Positions 14,367 through 20,411 of a stretch of DNA of 20,411 nt are shown here, one piece after another. Under the pieces are notes generated by a model that saw only the letters and a program-made list of their open reading frames with translations, made no database searches and was not told where the DNA came from. Every line of letters begins with the position of its first letter. The stretch's first letter is position 1. This DNA comes from Verrucomicrobiota bacterium (GTDB lineage Bacteria > Verrucomicrobiota > Verrucomicrobiia > Limisphaerales > JAEYXS01): positions 1-20,411 of the forward strand of contig JAJNBN010000045.1 of NCBI GenBank assembly GCA_021156225.1, read 5' to 3'. The position numbers and the translations under genes are program-made.

Positions 14367-15079
14367 TGAGCAATGTCTCTGGCCTGTTCGTGATGGGCGA
14401 GGCGAACTTCTCCGATCACGGCGCAAACCGCCTCGGTGCCTCGGCGCTGATGCAAGGTCTGGCGGATGGCTACTTTGTCATCCCGGCGACAATCGCCGGT
14501 TATCTGGCGACGCAGAGTCCGGGCAAGAGGCCTAAGACAGATCACGCTTCCTTTGTGCAAGCGGAAGAGAACATCCGCAACATGCAGAAGCTGTTCATGA
14601 ACAGCAAAGGCAAGCGCACACCCGCGAGCTTCCACAAGGAACTCGGCAAGATCATGTGGGATTACTGCGGCATGGCCCGTAACAAGGCCGGTCTGGAGAA
14701 GGCACTGCAATTGCTGCCCGCGCTGCGCGAGGAATTCTGGCAGAACATCAACGTGATGGGTCAGGAGATGGATTGGAACCAATCCCTCGAACAGGCTGGT
14801 CGAGTGGCCGACTTTATCGAACTCGGCGAACTGCTCTGCCTCGACGCCTTGAAGCGCGAAGAGAGCTGCGGTGGTCATTTCCGCGAGGAATATCAATACA
14901 CGCCGGACGATGAGGAAACCAAGAAGGGTCTCGTGAACCCCGGCGATGTGAAGCGTCGCGATGACGAATTCGCGCATGTCTCGGCATGGGAGTTTGCTGG
15001 CGTCGGTAAGCAGCCGATTCTAAATAAGGAACCGCTCATTTATGAGGAGGTTCATATGAGCACCCGTTCCTACAAATAA
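14141..15079 (+). CDS. sdhA: SdhA C-terminal fragment
   Basis: Genuine SdhA sequence in the shifted frame: the first ATG is the Met of AAKMVCDEGRG at 14141, but the family-like frame reaches back to about 14106. It contains VHYTMGGLWVDYN (substrate and FAD contacts), LFVMGEANFSDHGANRLGASALMQGL (FAD-binding C-terminal part), and the helical domain from about EENIRNMQKLF to the end (STRSYK). No ribosome binding site precedes the ATG, so it is probably not translated on its own. sdhB follows after 24 bases. Confidence 0.75.
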   Translation: MVCDEGRGVGETGLGVYLDFAEAIGRLGEAKVRERYGNLFAMYHEITNEDAYKTPMRIYPAVHYTMGGLWVDYNLMSNVSGLFVMGEANFSDHGANRLGASALMQGLADGYFVIPATIAGYLATQSPGKRPKTDHASFVQAEENIRNMQKLFMNSKGKRTPASFHKELGKIMWDYCGMARNKAGLEKALQLLPALREEFWQNINVMGQEMDWNQSLEQAGRVADFIELGELLCLDALKREESCGGHFREEYQYTPDDEETKKGLVNPGDVKRRDDEFAHVSAWEFAGVGKQPILNKEPLIYEEVHMSTRSYK

Positions 15080-15103
15080 TTTGCACGCCTAAAGGACTAT
15101 CGC

Positions 15104-15877
15104 ATGAAAGTTACACTGAAAGTTTGGCGTCAGAAGAACAAGAGCACGCCAGGTGAGTTCAAAGCTTACCAGACGCCGGAGTTGAACGGGAACATGTCGT
15201 TCCTGGAGATGCTCGACGTGGTGAATGAAGGCCTGGCCAACAAGGGCGAAGAGCCCATCGCGTTCGACCATGATTGCCGCGAGGGCATTTGCGGTACGTG
15301 CTCGCTGGTGATCGACGGCAAGCCGCACGGTCCGCACCAAGGCATTGCCACCTGCCAGACGTACATGCGCAGCTTCGAGGATGGCGACGAGATCTACGTG
15401 GAGCCGTTCCGCGCCGCGCCGTTCGAGATTATCAAAGACCTCGTGTGCGACCGTAAATCATTTGATCGCATCCAGCAGGCGGGTGGTTTCATCACGGTGC
15501 GCACAGGTGCGGCGCCGGATGCGAACTCCATTCCGGTGCCGAAGGACAATTCCGATCTGGCGATGGATGCGGCGCAGTGCATCGGCTGCGGTGCGTGCGT
15601 GGCTGCATGCAAGAATGCGAGCGCGATGCTGTTCGTGGCGGCCAAAGTGTCGCACCTCGGTTTGCTGCCGCAAGGCCAGCCGGAACGCTTCAAGCGCGTG
15701 AAGGCGATGGTGGACCAGATGGACAAGGAAGGTTTTGGCAGTTGCTCGGTGACGGGCTCGTGCGAAGCCGTTTGCCCGAAGAGCATTACCTTGGACTTCA
15801 TCGCGATGATGAACCGCGATTACGCGGTGGCTTTGCTGAAGGGCGATCCGAAGCCGATCGCGGGCGGCGGAGCTTAA
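15104..15877 (+). CDS. sdhB: Succinate dehydrogenase iron-sulfur subunit
   Basis: This 257-residue protein has all three cluster motifs in order. The [2Fe-2S] site is Cys58, Cys63 and Cys66 (CREGICGTC) with Cys84. The [4Fe-4S] site is Cys159, Cys162 and Cys165 (CIGCGAC) with Cys224 in CP. The [3Fe-4S] site is Cys169, Cys214 and Cys220. It carries electrons from the SdhA flavin to the SdhC haems and quinone. AAAGGA lies 7 bases before ATG 15104, one of the clearest ribosome binding sites in the window. It is the last gene of sdhCAB and is followed by a strong terminator. Confidence 0.93.
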   Translation: MKVTLKVWRQKNKSTPGEFKAYQTPELNGNMSFLEMLDVVNEGLANKGEEPIAFDHDCREGICGTCSLVIDGKPHGPHQGIATCQTYMRSFEDGDEIYVEPFRAAPFEIIKDLVCDRKSFDRIQQAGGFITVRTGAAPDANSIPVPKDNSDLAMDAAQCIGCGACVAACKNASAMLFVAAKVSHLGLLPQGQPERFKRVKAMVDQMDKEGFGSCSVTGSCEAVCPKSITLDFIAMMNRDYAVALLKGDPKPIAGGGA

Positions 15878-15901
15878 AGATTTATCATCAATCGAGACAC
15901 G

Positions 15902-15938
15902 AAAGCGCTGGCATGCACGCCAGCGCTTTTTCTTTTCC
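15902..15938 (+). terminator. Strong intrinsic terminator after sdhB
   Basis: A perfect 11-bp stem (AAAGCGCTGGC at 15902-15912, GCCAGCGCTTT at 15919-15929) with a 6-base loop is followed by TTCTTTTCC. It lies 24 bases after the sdhB stop and 5 bases before the end of the convergent ATP-grasp gene, so it may serve both strands, mainly sdhB. Confidence 0.9.
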
Positions 15939-15942
15939 ATGG

Positions 15943-16974
15943 CTACGCCATGCGGCGGTAGCTCAGGCCCAAGGTCAGCAGCTTTTGGAGGACTTCGGAA
16001 TATTTCAGGCCGCAGTGTTCGGCGGCTTCGGTGAAGTCTTCCCCGTGGGAGATGTTCGGATTAGGGTTTGCCTCCAGCAGGTAAAATTCACCGGCGGGCG
16101 TCATGCGGAAGTCGAGTCGCGCACAGCCGCTGAGATAGAGCAGGCGATAGATGCGTTTGGAGAGGTGTTCCACCTTCTTGCGCAGTTCGGGAGTGAGTTC
16201 AGCCGCGGCGGTCTTCACGCCGACTTTCTCCTGATAGCGGTAATCCCACTTCAGTTTGCTGGTGGCGATGACGGGTGCGCCTTCCGGCAGGCGTTCGATG
16301 AGCAGTTCCCAAGGGGTGAAAGATTGCAGGCGTTCATTGCCCATCATGGCGATGTAGAGCTCACGGCCGTCGATGAATTCTTCCACGATGGCCGGGTTCT
16401 TCGTCTTCTCATGGATGAAGGTGACGCGCTCGGCCAGCTTTACGTCGTCATGCACGATGGACGCCTGCGAGATGCCCACAGAGCCTTCGTCCACGAGGGA
16501 TTTCACGAAGAGCGGGAACTTCAGGCGCTTGGGTCGGTGCGGTTTCCGATTCACGGGGACGACGATGAACTGGGGCACCGGGATGCGGTGATAGGCGAGA
16601 ATCTTTTTCGAGAGCGCCTTGTCATGCGCAAGGGTGAGGCCTCGTGGATTGCAGCCGGTGTAGGGGAGTTGGCGCAGTTCGAGGTAGCTGACCACATGTT
16701 GGTCGAACAGGGCATCGCCATGGAACTCTTCCAACAGGTTGAAGGCGATGTGCGGTTGATGGGTCTCGATCGCCTGACGGATGACGTTCAGATCGCTGTA
16801 GAGCCCGATGGGAAAGACTTCGTGCCCCAAGCTGCGCAGGGCTTGGATGACATCGTATTCCGTTTTCCACGGCTGAATCTCCTTGGCGCTCAGGCCTTCA
16901 ATGGAAGCAGGCGGAACCAGGTCCTCATGGCAGAGGACCAGCACGCGCAACGGTTTCTTAACAACTAAACTCAT
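15943..16974 (-). CDS. ATP-grasp ligase, D-Ala-D-Ala ligase-like
   Basis: This 343-residue protein has the ATP-grasp fold. It shows an N-terminal Rossmann-like part (RVLVLCHEDLVPP), the pre-ATP-grasp region with AFNLLEEFHG and YTGCNPRGLTLAHDKALSK (106-124), the nucleotide lysine region FPLFVKSLVDEGSVGIS (154-169), VEEFIDGRELYIA (198-210), and the Mg-binding end LDFR (287-290) with LLEANPNPNIS (299-309). These enzymes join an acyl phosphate to an amine, often an amino acid or peptide. It is not likely to be the cell-wall Ddl itself, given its divergent N-terminus. ATG 16974 overlaps the stop of the zinc peptidase gene (ATGA), so the two are probably co-translated; the frame upstream lies inside that gene. 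Substrate is unknown. Confidence 0.82.
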   Translation of the reverse strand: MSLVVKKPLRVLVLCHEDLVPPASIEGLSAKEIQPWKTEYDVIQALRSLGHEVFPIGLYSDLNVIRQAIETHQPHIAFNLLEEFHGDALFDQHVVSYLELRQLPYTGCNPRGLTLAHDKALSKKILAYHRIPVPQFIVVPVNRKPHRPKRLKFPLFVKSLVDEGSVGISQASIVHDDVKLAERVTFIHEKTKNPAIVEEFIDGRELYIAMMGNERLQSFTPWELLIERLPEGAPVIATSKLKWDYRYQEKVGVKTAAAELTPELRKKVEHLSKRIYRLLYLSGCARLDFRMTPAGEFYLLEANPNPNISHGEDFTEAAEHCGLKYSEVLQKLLTLGLSYRRMA

Positions 16975-18023
16975 ACGGCGAAACGATAGTGACCGGTGTG
17001 CAGGGCATTCATGGACTGCGTGGTGAGCATGACGAGCGAGTTCATCCACGCACGGCGCTGGGAACCGGCGACGCGCAATTTTAGCTCCTGGCAGCGGCGA
17101 ATCAACTGCAAGACGACGTGGCGGATGGTGTAGGCATGCACACCCGTGCCGTGAGAGACGAGCGGCACCAGCTCCTTCTGGATGCGGCGCAGGTAAACGG
17201 ATGCAGCTTCGTTGTTTTGATAACGTTCGTGATTCGAGAAGACACGCAACAGCACGCGATCATAACGGGTGTTGCCGTCGGTCTGATAGTACTCCGTCTT
17301 TTTCCGGTAATGCTCACGCAAGGTGGTCTTGCAGGTCTTGAGCGGTTCGATGGCTTTGCGTTTTTTATTTACCGGCGGATGACCGGCGATGTCCTCCATG
17401 AGTTCATCGACGTATTCCAGTTTTTCCAGTGCGTCCCAGCCGGCGTAGCGTGTGCGCCAGCGGGAATTGGGGGTGAGCCAGACGGCGAAGGTCTCCGCGA
17501 AGTCTTCGGCGGGGTGCGCTTGCGCGTACCAAGCATCCAAGTGGAGGACGAAGCGGCGGCTGTTGGCGCGAGGCTGGTAGATGTTCGGATAAGGGGTGGC
17601 GAAGGAGCCGAACATCTCACGCCATTCCTTGCGGCGGTGCAGGCGATACGCAGTGTCCAGCGCGTGACCGGCTTCATGGCGCAGGATGCGCATGCATTGC
17701 TGATCGGTGCCGCCTTCCACCTCGAGCATGAATTTCTTTTCCAGCGCGGCGAGGCGGGGATGGGCGAGGTAGAAGGGGATGGCGATGCCGGGAACGGCAT
17801 CGGGCGAGAACCATTCTTCCGCCAGCCAGAACGTGGGGCGGAAGTCGATGCCGCGATCGGCCAGCTCCGCGTAGATCCGGTCAATCAGGATCGCCAGGGA
17901 GCTGCCGGTGATGCGCAGGGGCAGATCGCAGAGGCGCAGATCGAGCAACTGCTCCTCGTTAAGGCGATTGAGATTGATTAGGGCTTTCAAAATAGGGAGA
18001 CGGTGTGCTTCTTCGTGCGGCAA
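16971..18023 (-). CDS. Putative zinc-binding metallopeptidase
   Basis: This 350-residue protein belongs to the uncharacterised putative zinc-binding metallopeptidase family (recalled as PF15887-like). Family marks are LLDLRLCDLPLRI (26-38), PTFWLAEEWFSPDAVPGIAIPFYLAHPRL (63-91), RILRHEAGHALDTAYRL (112-128) with the HExxH zinc motif at 116-120, HLDAWYAQAHPAEDFAETFAVWL (161-183) with a likely third ligand Glu, and KLEYVDELM. No signal peptide or membrane segment is seen, so it is probably cytoplasmic. The start shown is TTG 18023; no ATG or GTG lies between it and the upstream stop at 18084. Its overlap with the ATP-grasp gene suggests they act on the same peptide or protein. Confidence 0.8.
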   Translation of the reverse strand: MPHEEAHRLPILKALINLNRLNEEQLLDLRLCDLPLRITGSSLAILIDRIYAELADRGIDFRPTFWLAEEWFSPDAVPGIAIPFYLAHPRLAALEKKFMLEVEGGTDQQCMRILRHEAGHALDTAYRLHRRKEWREMFGSFATPYPNIYQPRANSRRFVLHLDAWYAQAHPAEDFAETFAVWLTPNSRWRTRYAGWDALEKLEYVDELMEDIAGHPPVNKKRKAIEPLKTCKTTLREHYRKKTEYYQTDGNTRYDRVLLRVFSNHERYQNNEAASVYLRRIQKELVPLVSHGTGVHAYTIRHVVLQLIRRCQELKLRVAGSQRRAWMNSLVMLTTQSMNALHTGHYRFAV

Positions 18024-18072
18024 CTTTCTGCCAGCAAGATGCCGGGCAGCACGGGCGATGATGCCACGTCGA

Positions 18073-19341
18073 TCATTTGGTGTTCACCAAGGGCTGGACC
18101 CAGGCCTGTTCAAATTCACCGGCGCGGTAGGGATTGGCTTTCACCTTGGTGGAGCTGATGCGGGCGCGGACGTAGATGTCATCGGCCTGCAGTTTGTAGG
18201 TGGCCTTGGTGCCTTTGACAGTGCTGAACACTTTGCCGATGTCATCGCTGTAGCGGCGGGTGACGCGGAGGGCTTCACCATTGGCGGCGCGGACGGGCTC
18301 GCTCTTGGGATCGAAACCGCGTTTGGTGCCGATGAATTCGATGGTGTATTCCACACCCACTTCCGCAGCGATTTCGAGGCTGAGTTCGTCACCTTTGCGC
18401 TGGACGTCTTTCAAGGTCACGCCACTGGAGGCGTAGAAGTCACCGGCTTCAAGGGCGGCGATGAGGCTGTTGATGGTGAGATCATGGGAGCGGACCATGA
18501 CCCAGCCGCGGCCGCTGTTGCTCTTGCCCACGGCCATGTCCTGATAATGGTGCGAGTCATCGGTGCCGAGGCCGTAGAGGACATCCAGCTTCAGCGAGGT
18601 GAGGCGGTGGGCGAGGCAGATGTCCCAGACTTTCTCGAGGCCGGCATGGGTGCTGTCGCCTTCGTTGTAAACGGAAGGATGGCCGTTATAGACTTCGAAG
18701 AATTTCATCCCGCGCACGGGCATCATTTCCTCGGCGGTAACGCCCCAGCGAAAGTTCGGGTGGTTCAGGTGGGTGTACATCGGCTGGCCGGTTTCGGCGC
18801 GTTGGGCGGCGGCGGCATCGAAATTGCGCTGGATGACCTCGAGGACGCTGTCGCCGCCTTGGGGCAGGAGAACTTTACGCGGGTTGGTGAAATTGATGTG
18901 GACGGGGGCGACTTTGTATTTATCGCTGATCTCCTCGCCAGGGACCATGAGGAACTGGCTGGGGGTGTTCAGCTTCTGGCTGAATTCCTCGAAGGTCTTC
19001 AAGCGGACTTCGGGCTGTCCCTTGTCATTGGTGCGCTGTTGGACCCAGTCTTTGCCATACGCGGCGATATATTTATCGAGCACTTTGCCGCCGCCGCGAT
19101 TGGTGGCCACGAGCCAGCGTTCGCCTTGGGCGAGGACGTTGTGGTCGGTGAGCATGAGGAAGTTCCAGCCGTTGGTCTTATACCAGGCGCCGACCATTTC
19201 GGGGTAGTCATCTCCATCACTCCAGAGGGTGTGGGTGTGGAGATTACCTTTCCACCAGCGGGCTTCATGGGCATGGGTGCTGGTGGCGATGAGCAGGGCG
19301 GTGAACGCCAAGGCGAGAGTGAGGATATGGCTCGGTTTCAT
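18073..19341 (-). CDS. Exported PHP-domain metal-dependent phosphoesterase
   Basis: This 422-residue protein begins with a signal peptide (ILTLALAFTALLIA at 6-19, cleavage near THA-H at about 24). The PHP domain follows: GNLHTHTLWSDGDD (32-45, metal ligands H35, H37 and D42), LTDHN (64-68), VPGEEIS, YTHLNHPNF and GTDDSHHYQD. This is the usual set of metal-binding histidines and acids for a trinuclear phosphoesterase site. A C-terminal beta-rich part (about 310-422) may bind substrate. Export to the periplasm is inferred. ATG 19341 is chosen because the signal peptide follows at once; the frame upstream to 19398 reads a degenerate repeat. It lies 49 bases upstream of the zinc peptidase on the same strand and may share its transcript. 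Substrate is unknown. Confidence 0.8.
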   Translation of the reverse strand: MKPSHILTLALAFTALLIATSTHAHEARWWKGNLHTHTLWSDGDDYPEMVGAWYKTNGWNFLMLTDHNVLAQGERWLVATNRGGGKVLDKYIAAYGKDWVQQRTNDKGQPEVRLKTFEEFSQKLNTPSQFLMVPGEEISDKYKVAPVHINFTNPRKVLLPQGGDSVLEVIQRNFDAAAAQRAETGQPMYTHLNHPNFRWGVTAEEMMPVRGMKFFEVYNGHPSVYNEGDSTHAGLEKVWDICLAHRLTSLKLDVLYGLGTDDSHHYQDMAVGKSNSGRGWVMVRSHDLTINSLIAALEAGDFYASSGVTLKDVQRKGDELSLEIAAEVGVEYTIEFIGTKRGFDPKSEPVRAANGEALRVTRRYSDDIGKVFSTVKGTKATYKLQADDIYVRARISSTKVKANPYRAGEFEQAWVQPLVNTK

Positions 19342-19367
19342 GGGCTGGGAGATAGATAGCAAGGAAA

Positions 19368-19402
19368 TATTGAACATCCAACATCGAACTCTGAACATCG
19401 AG
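19368..19402. repeat. Degenerate GAACATC tandem repeat
   Basis: TGAACATCC, AACATCGAACT and CTGAACATCGAG follow one another, a degenerate unit of about 10-12 bases. On the minus strand it would read as a MFRVRCWMFN-like peptide, a form I recall as very common junk translation from dispersed repeats in Verrucomicrobia-like genomes. Confidence 0.5.
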
Positions 19403-19808
19403 AGATTGGAGTTAGAGTTTGGTTCCTCGGCTGGGAAAGGGGCGGGCGACTGAGGACAGGCGGGCCCTACGATCCTTCGGGAAATTTTGTGAGGTAAATT
19501 ATTGTTTGCCCGCTTAAAAAGACGCGAAACAGAGAAGGAAAAGGGGGAACGGAGGGTTGATGCTCATTTCGCCAGTGGGCGCGAATTATTTGGAGGGAAA
19601 ATTGGGTTTCGAGACGTTTTCGTTGTAAGTATTTGGTTTTAAACGGGTTAGTTTTTAAAATTTTTTAAAAAAAGGGGGTCCAGAAAAGGTTCACTATGAA
19701 TCTGACAGAATAAAGAGAGTTGGTGGTGGCGACGGGCCTGCGGGGGCCTCTCCGGCGGACTGCGGGGGACAGGGAGGTTAGCGGCGGAGGTATCCACCCA
19801 GGAGGGGA

Positions 19809-19829
19809 CTGCTGGCGCGAAGCCGGCAG
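19809..19829 (+). ncRNA. GC-rich hairpin, possible structured RNA core
   Basis: CTGCTGGC (19809-19816) pairs with GCCGGCAG (19822-19829), one wobble, closed by GCGAA, a GNRA-like loop. It sits in a 300-base GC-rich segment that follows an AT-rich patch and precedes a terminator-like stem, which would suit an untranslated RNA or leader. No known RNA family was recognised. Confidence 0.25.
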
Positions 19830-20001
19830 CACTTAGAGGTGTCCCGACTTGGAGGAACGGGTCGAAAGATGACGCGAGAATGAGAAAAGGAGGCGGGTAT
19901 CGGGGAAATGGTTGTCCAGTGGTGGTTGACAAAGGTGGCCGTGAGGTTTACATCGGTATTACTTCGCTGCTGTCCCTACGGGACTTCCTACGTGGCGGAG
20001 C

Positions 20002-20027
20002 GGGGGCCGGAGGGCCCCCTCCTTTTT
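20002..20027 (+). terminator. Intrinsic terminator-like stem
   Basis: GGGGGCC (20002-20008) pairs with GGCCCCC (20013-20019) around GGAG and is followed by TCCTTTTT. It points along the plus strand, yet no plus-strand gene ends nearby. It could end an untranslated RNA or act as an attenuator about 170 bases before the next gene. Confidence 0.5.
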
Positions 20028-20197
20028 CCACCGATGCTGTCGATGCTCGGCTGGCCAGCGTGGGAACGGGGAACTTTGGTTTCATTCTGCGGTTTCTAGG
20101 TGATCAACGGATTTCCATGCCTTTTTTATACGCTTGTCAGGGGGTTAGGCCGTGGCGGAAACTTTGCGCGCGGCAACAATCTTGCTGGTTCGCGTTT

Positions 20198-20411
20198 ATG
20201 CCAATTTTAATCCTGCTGCTGTTCTTTTGCTCAGGCGCCACCGCGCTGGTGTATGAGGTGGTGTGGTCGAAGTATCTGGCGCTGATCTTTGGGAGCACGG
20301 TGTATGCACAGACGGTGGTGCTGGCGGTGTTCATGGGCGGGCTGGCCTTGGGCAATCGTATCTTCGGGCGTCGCGCGGATCTGCTGAAGCAGCCGCTGGC
20401 GACGTATGGGT
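20198..20411 (+). CDS. Spermidine-synthase-like membrane protein, N-terminal part
   Basis: The frame from ATG 20198 runs off the window after 71 codons. It begins with a hydrophobic segment (ILILLLFFCSGATALVYEVVW) and continues with SKYLALIFGSTVYAQTVVLAVFMGGLALGNRIFGRRAD. The pattern SGxxALxYExxW...GSTVYAxxxVLAxFMGGLALG is the N-terminal membrane part of fused MFS/spermidine-synthase-like proteins. Those have several membrane segments and, further on, a SpeE-like aminopropyltransferase domain that cannot be seen here. No Shine-Dalgarno site is obvious. Polyamine synthesis is not certain, because many such fusions have unknown substrates. Confidence 0.75.
   Translation, partial: MPILILLLFFCSGATALVYEVVWSKYLALIFGSTVYAQTVVLAVFMGGLALGNRIFGRRADLLKQPLATYG

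Larger units (their letters stand above)
13098..15079 (+). pseudogene. sdhA: sdhA, succinate dehydrogenase flavoprotein, frameshifted
   Basis: Two adjacent frames together give one complete SdhA. The first is family-like up to ...DYYLERMY (Tyr336, codon 14103-14105). The second resumes with PRDIASRAAKMVCDEGRG from 14111. Homologues of this type read ...YPAFGNL-V/A-PRDIASR at the join, so about PAFGN plus one base is missing. That implies a deletion of about 16 nt, or another length that shifts the frame likewise. The in-frame product would be about 665 residues. The motif affected lies right beside the PRD arginine, the proposed proton donor in this family. No slippery heptamer is seen at the join, so programmed frameshifting is not supported. 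Either the gene is inactive or the sequence has an error; sdhC and sdhB are intact. Confidence 0.85.
19342..20197. other. Gene-free intergenic stretch between divergent genes
   Basis: About 850 bases without a convincing gene, between the PHP gene (minus) and the spermidine-synthase-like gene (plus). It holds a degenerate GAACATC tandem repeat (19368-19402), an AT-rich patch (about 19600-19680, with T and A runs), a GC-rich segment with hairpins (19809-19829, 19972-19984) and a terminator-like stem (20002-20027). Frames that are open here are low in complexity and have no family marks. Confidence 0.6.

Noticed and set aside
15577..16968. Long plus-strand frame (463 codons) over sdhB and the ATP-grasp gene
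   Set aside because: It crosses the terminator and runs antisense to the ATP-grasp gene, with no family features.
17908..19359. Long plus-strand frame (483 codons) opposite the PHP gene
   Set aside because: Gly/Ala/Asp/Val-rich shadow of a GC-rich gene; the minus strand carries clear PHP motifs.
19648..19932. Minus-strand frame of 94 codons in the intergenic stretch
   Set aside because: Pro/Ser-rich low-complexity translation of GC-rich hairpins; no motif and no ribosome binding site.

Overview
The window looks like a chromosomal segment of a GC-rich Gram-negative bacterium. The best guess is Verrucomicrobiota, Pedosphaera/Limisphaerales-like. The hints are a non-classical succinate dehydrogenase (single di-haem cytochrome b SdhC plus SdhA and SdhB), few clear Shine-Dalgarno sites, dispersed short intergenic tandem repeats, and an ExeA/GspB-like pair beside housekeeping genes. 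The taxonomic call is from memory of such genomes, not from a search.

Layout. (1) Positions 1-2613, minus strand: small accessory genes, including an Imm32-like and a YacL/UPF0231-like protein, a GNPWP-motif protein, a small four-helix membrane protein, a secreted protein and two tiny ORFs. It resembles an orphan immunity-gene array of the kind found near polymorphic toxins, but no toxin is visible. (2) About 2614-3779: gene-poor, with hairpins and a repeated palindromic motif. (3) 3780-9131, plus strand: a PdxA2-type dehydrogenase and a DUF1537 acid-sugar kinase overlapping by 4 bp, an ExeA-like ATPase and a GspB-like protein overlapping by 4 bp, then a fused RluA-type pseudouridine synthase/RlmI-type methyltransferase. 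(4) 9146-12120: a lipoprotein prolyl oligopeptidase and a HAD hydrolase. (5) 12317-15877: sdhC-sdhA-sdhB, with sdhA split by an apparent small deletion, closed by a strong terminator. (6) 15943-19341, minus strand: a PHP-domain exported protein, a putative zinc metallopeptidase and an ATP-grasp ligase, the last two overlapping by 4 bp. (7) 19342-20197: a gene-free stretch with a degenerate tandem repeat, an AT-rich patch, GC-rich hairpins and a terminator-like stem. (8) From 20198: the start of a membrane-embedded spermidine-synthase-like protein that runs off the end.

How they work together. The PdxA2/kinase pair fits catabolism of a four-carbon sugar acid (D-threonate or D-erythronate type) to dihydroxyacetone phosphate. 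SdhCAB is complex II of the TCA cycle and respiratory chain, and it would be non-functional here if the sdhA lesion is real. The Zn-peptidase/ATP-grasp pair suggests a peptide-directed function of unknown substrate. No tRNA, rRNA, CRISPR array or recognisable insertion sequence was seen.
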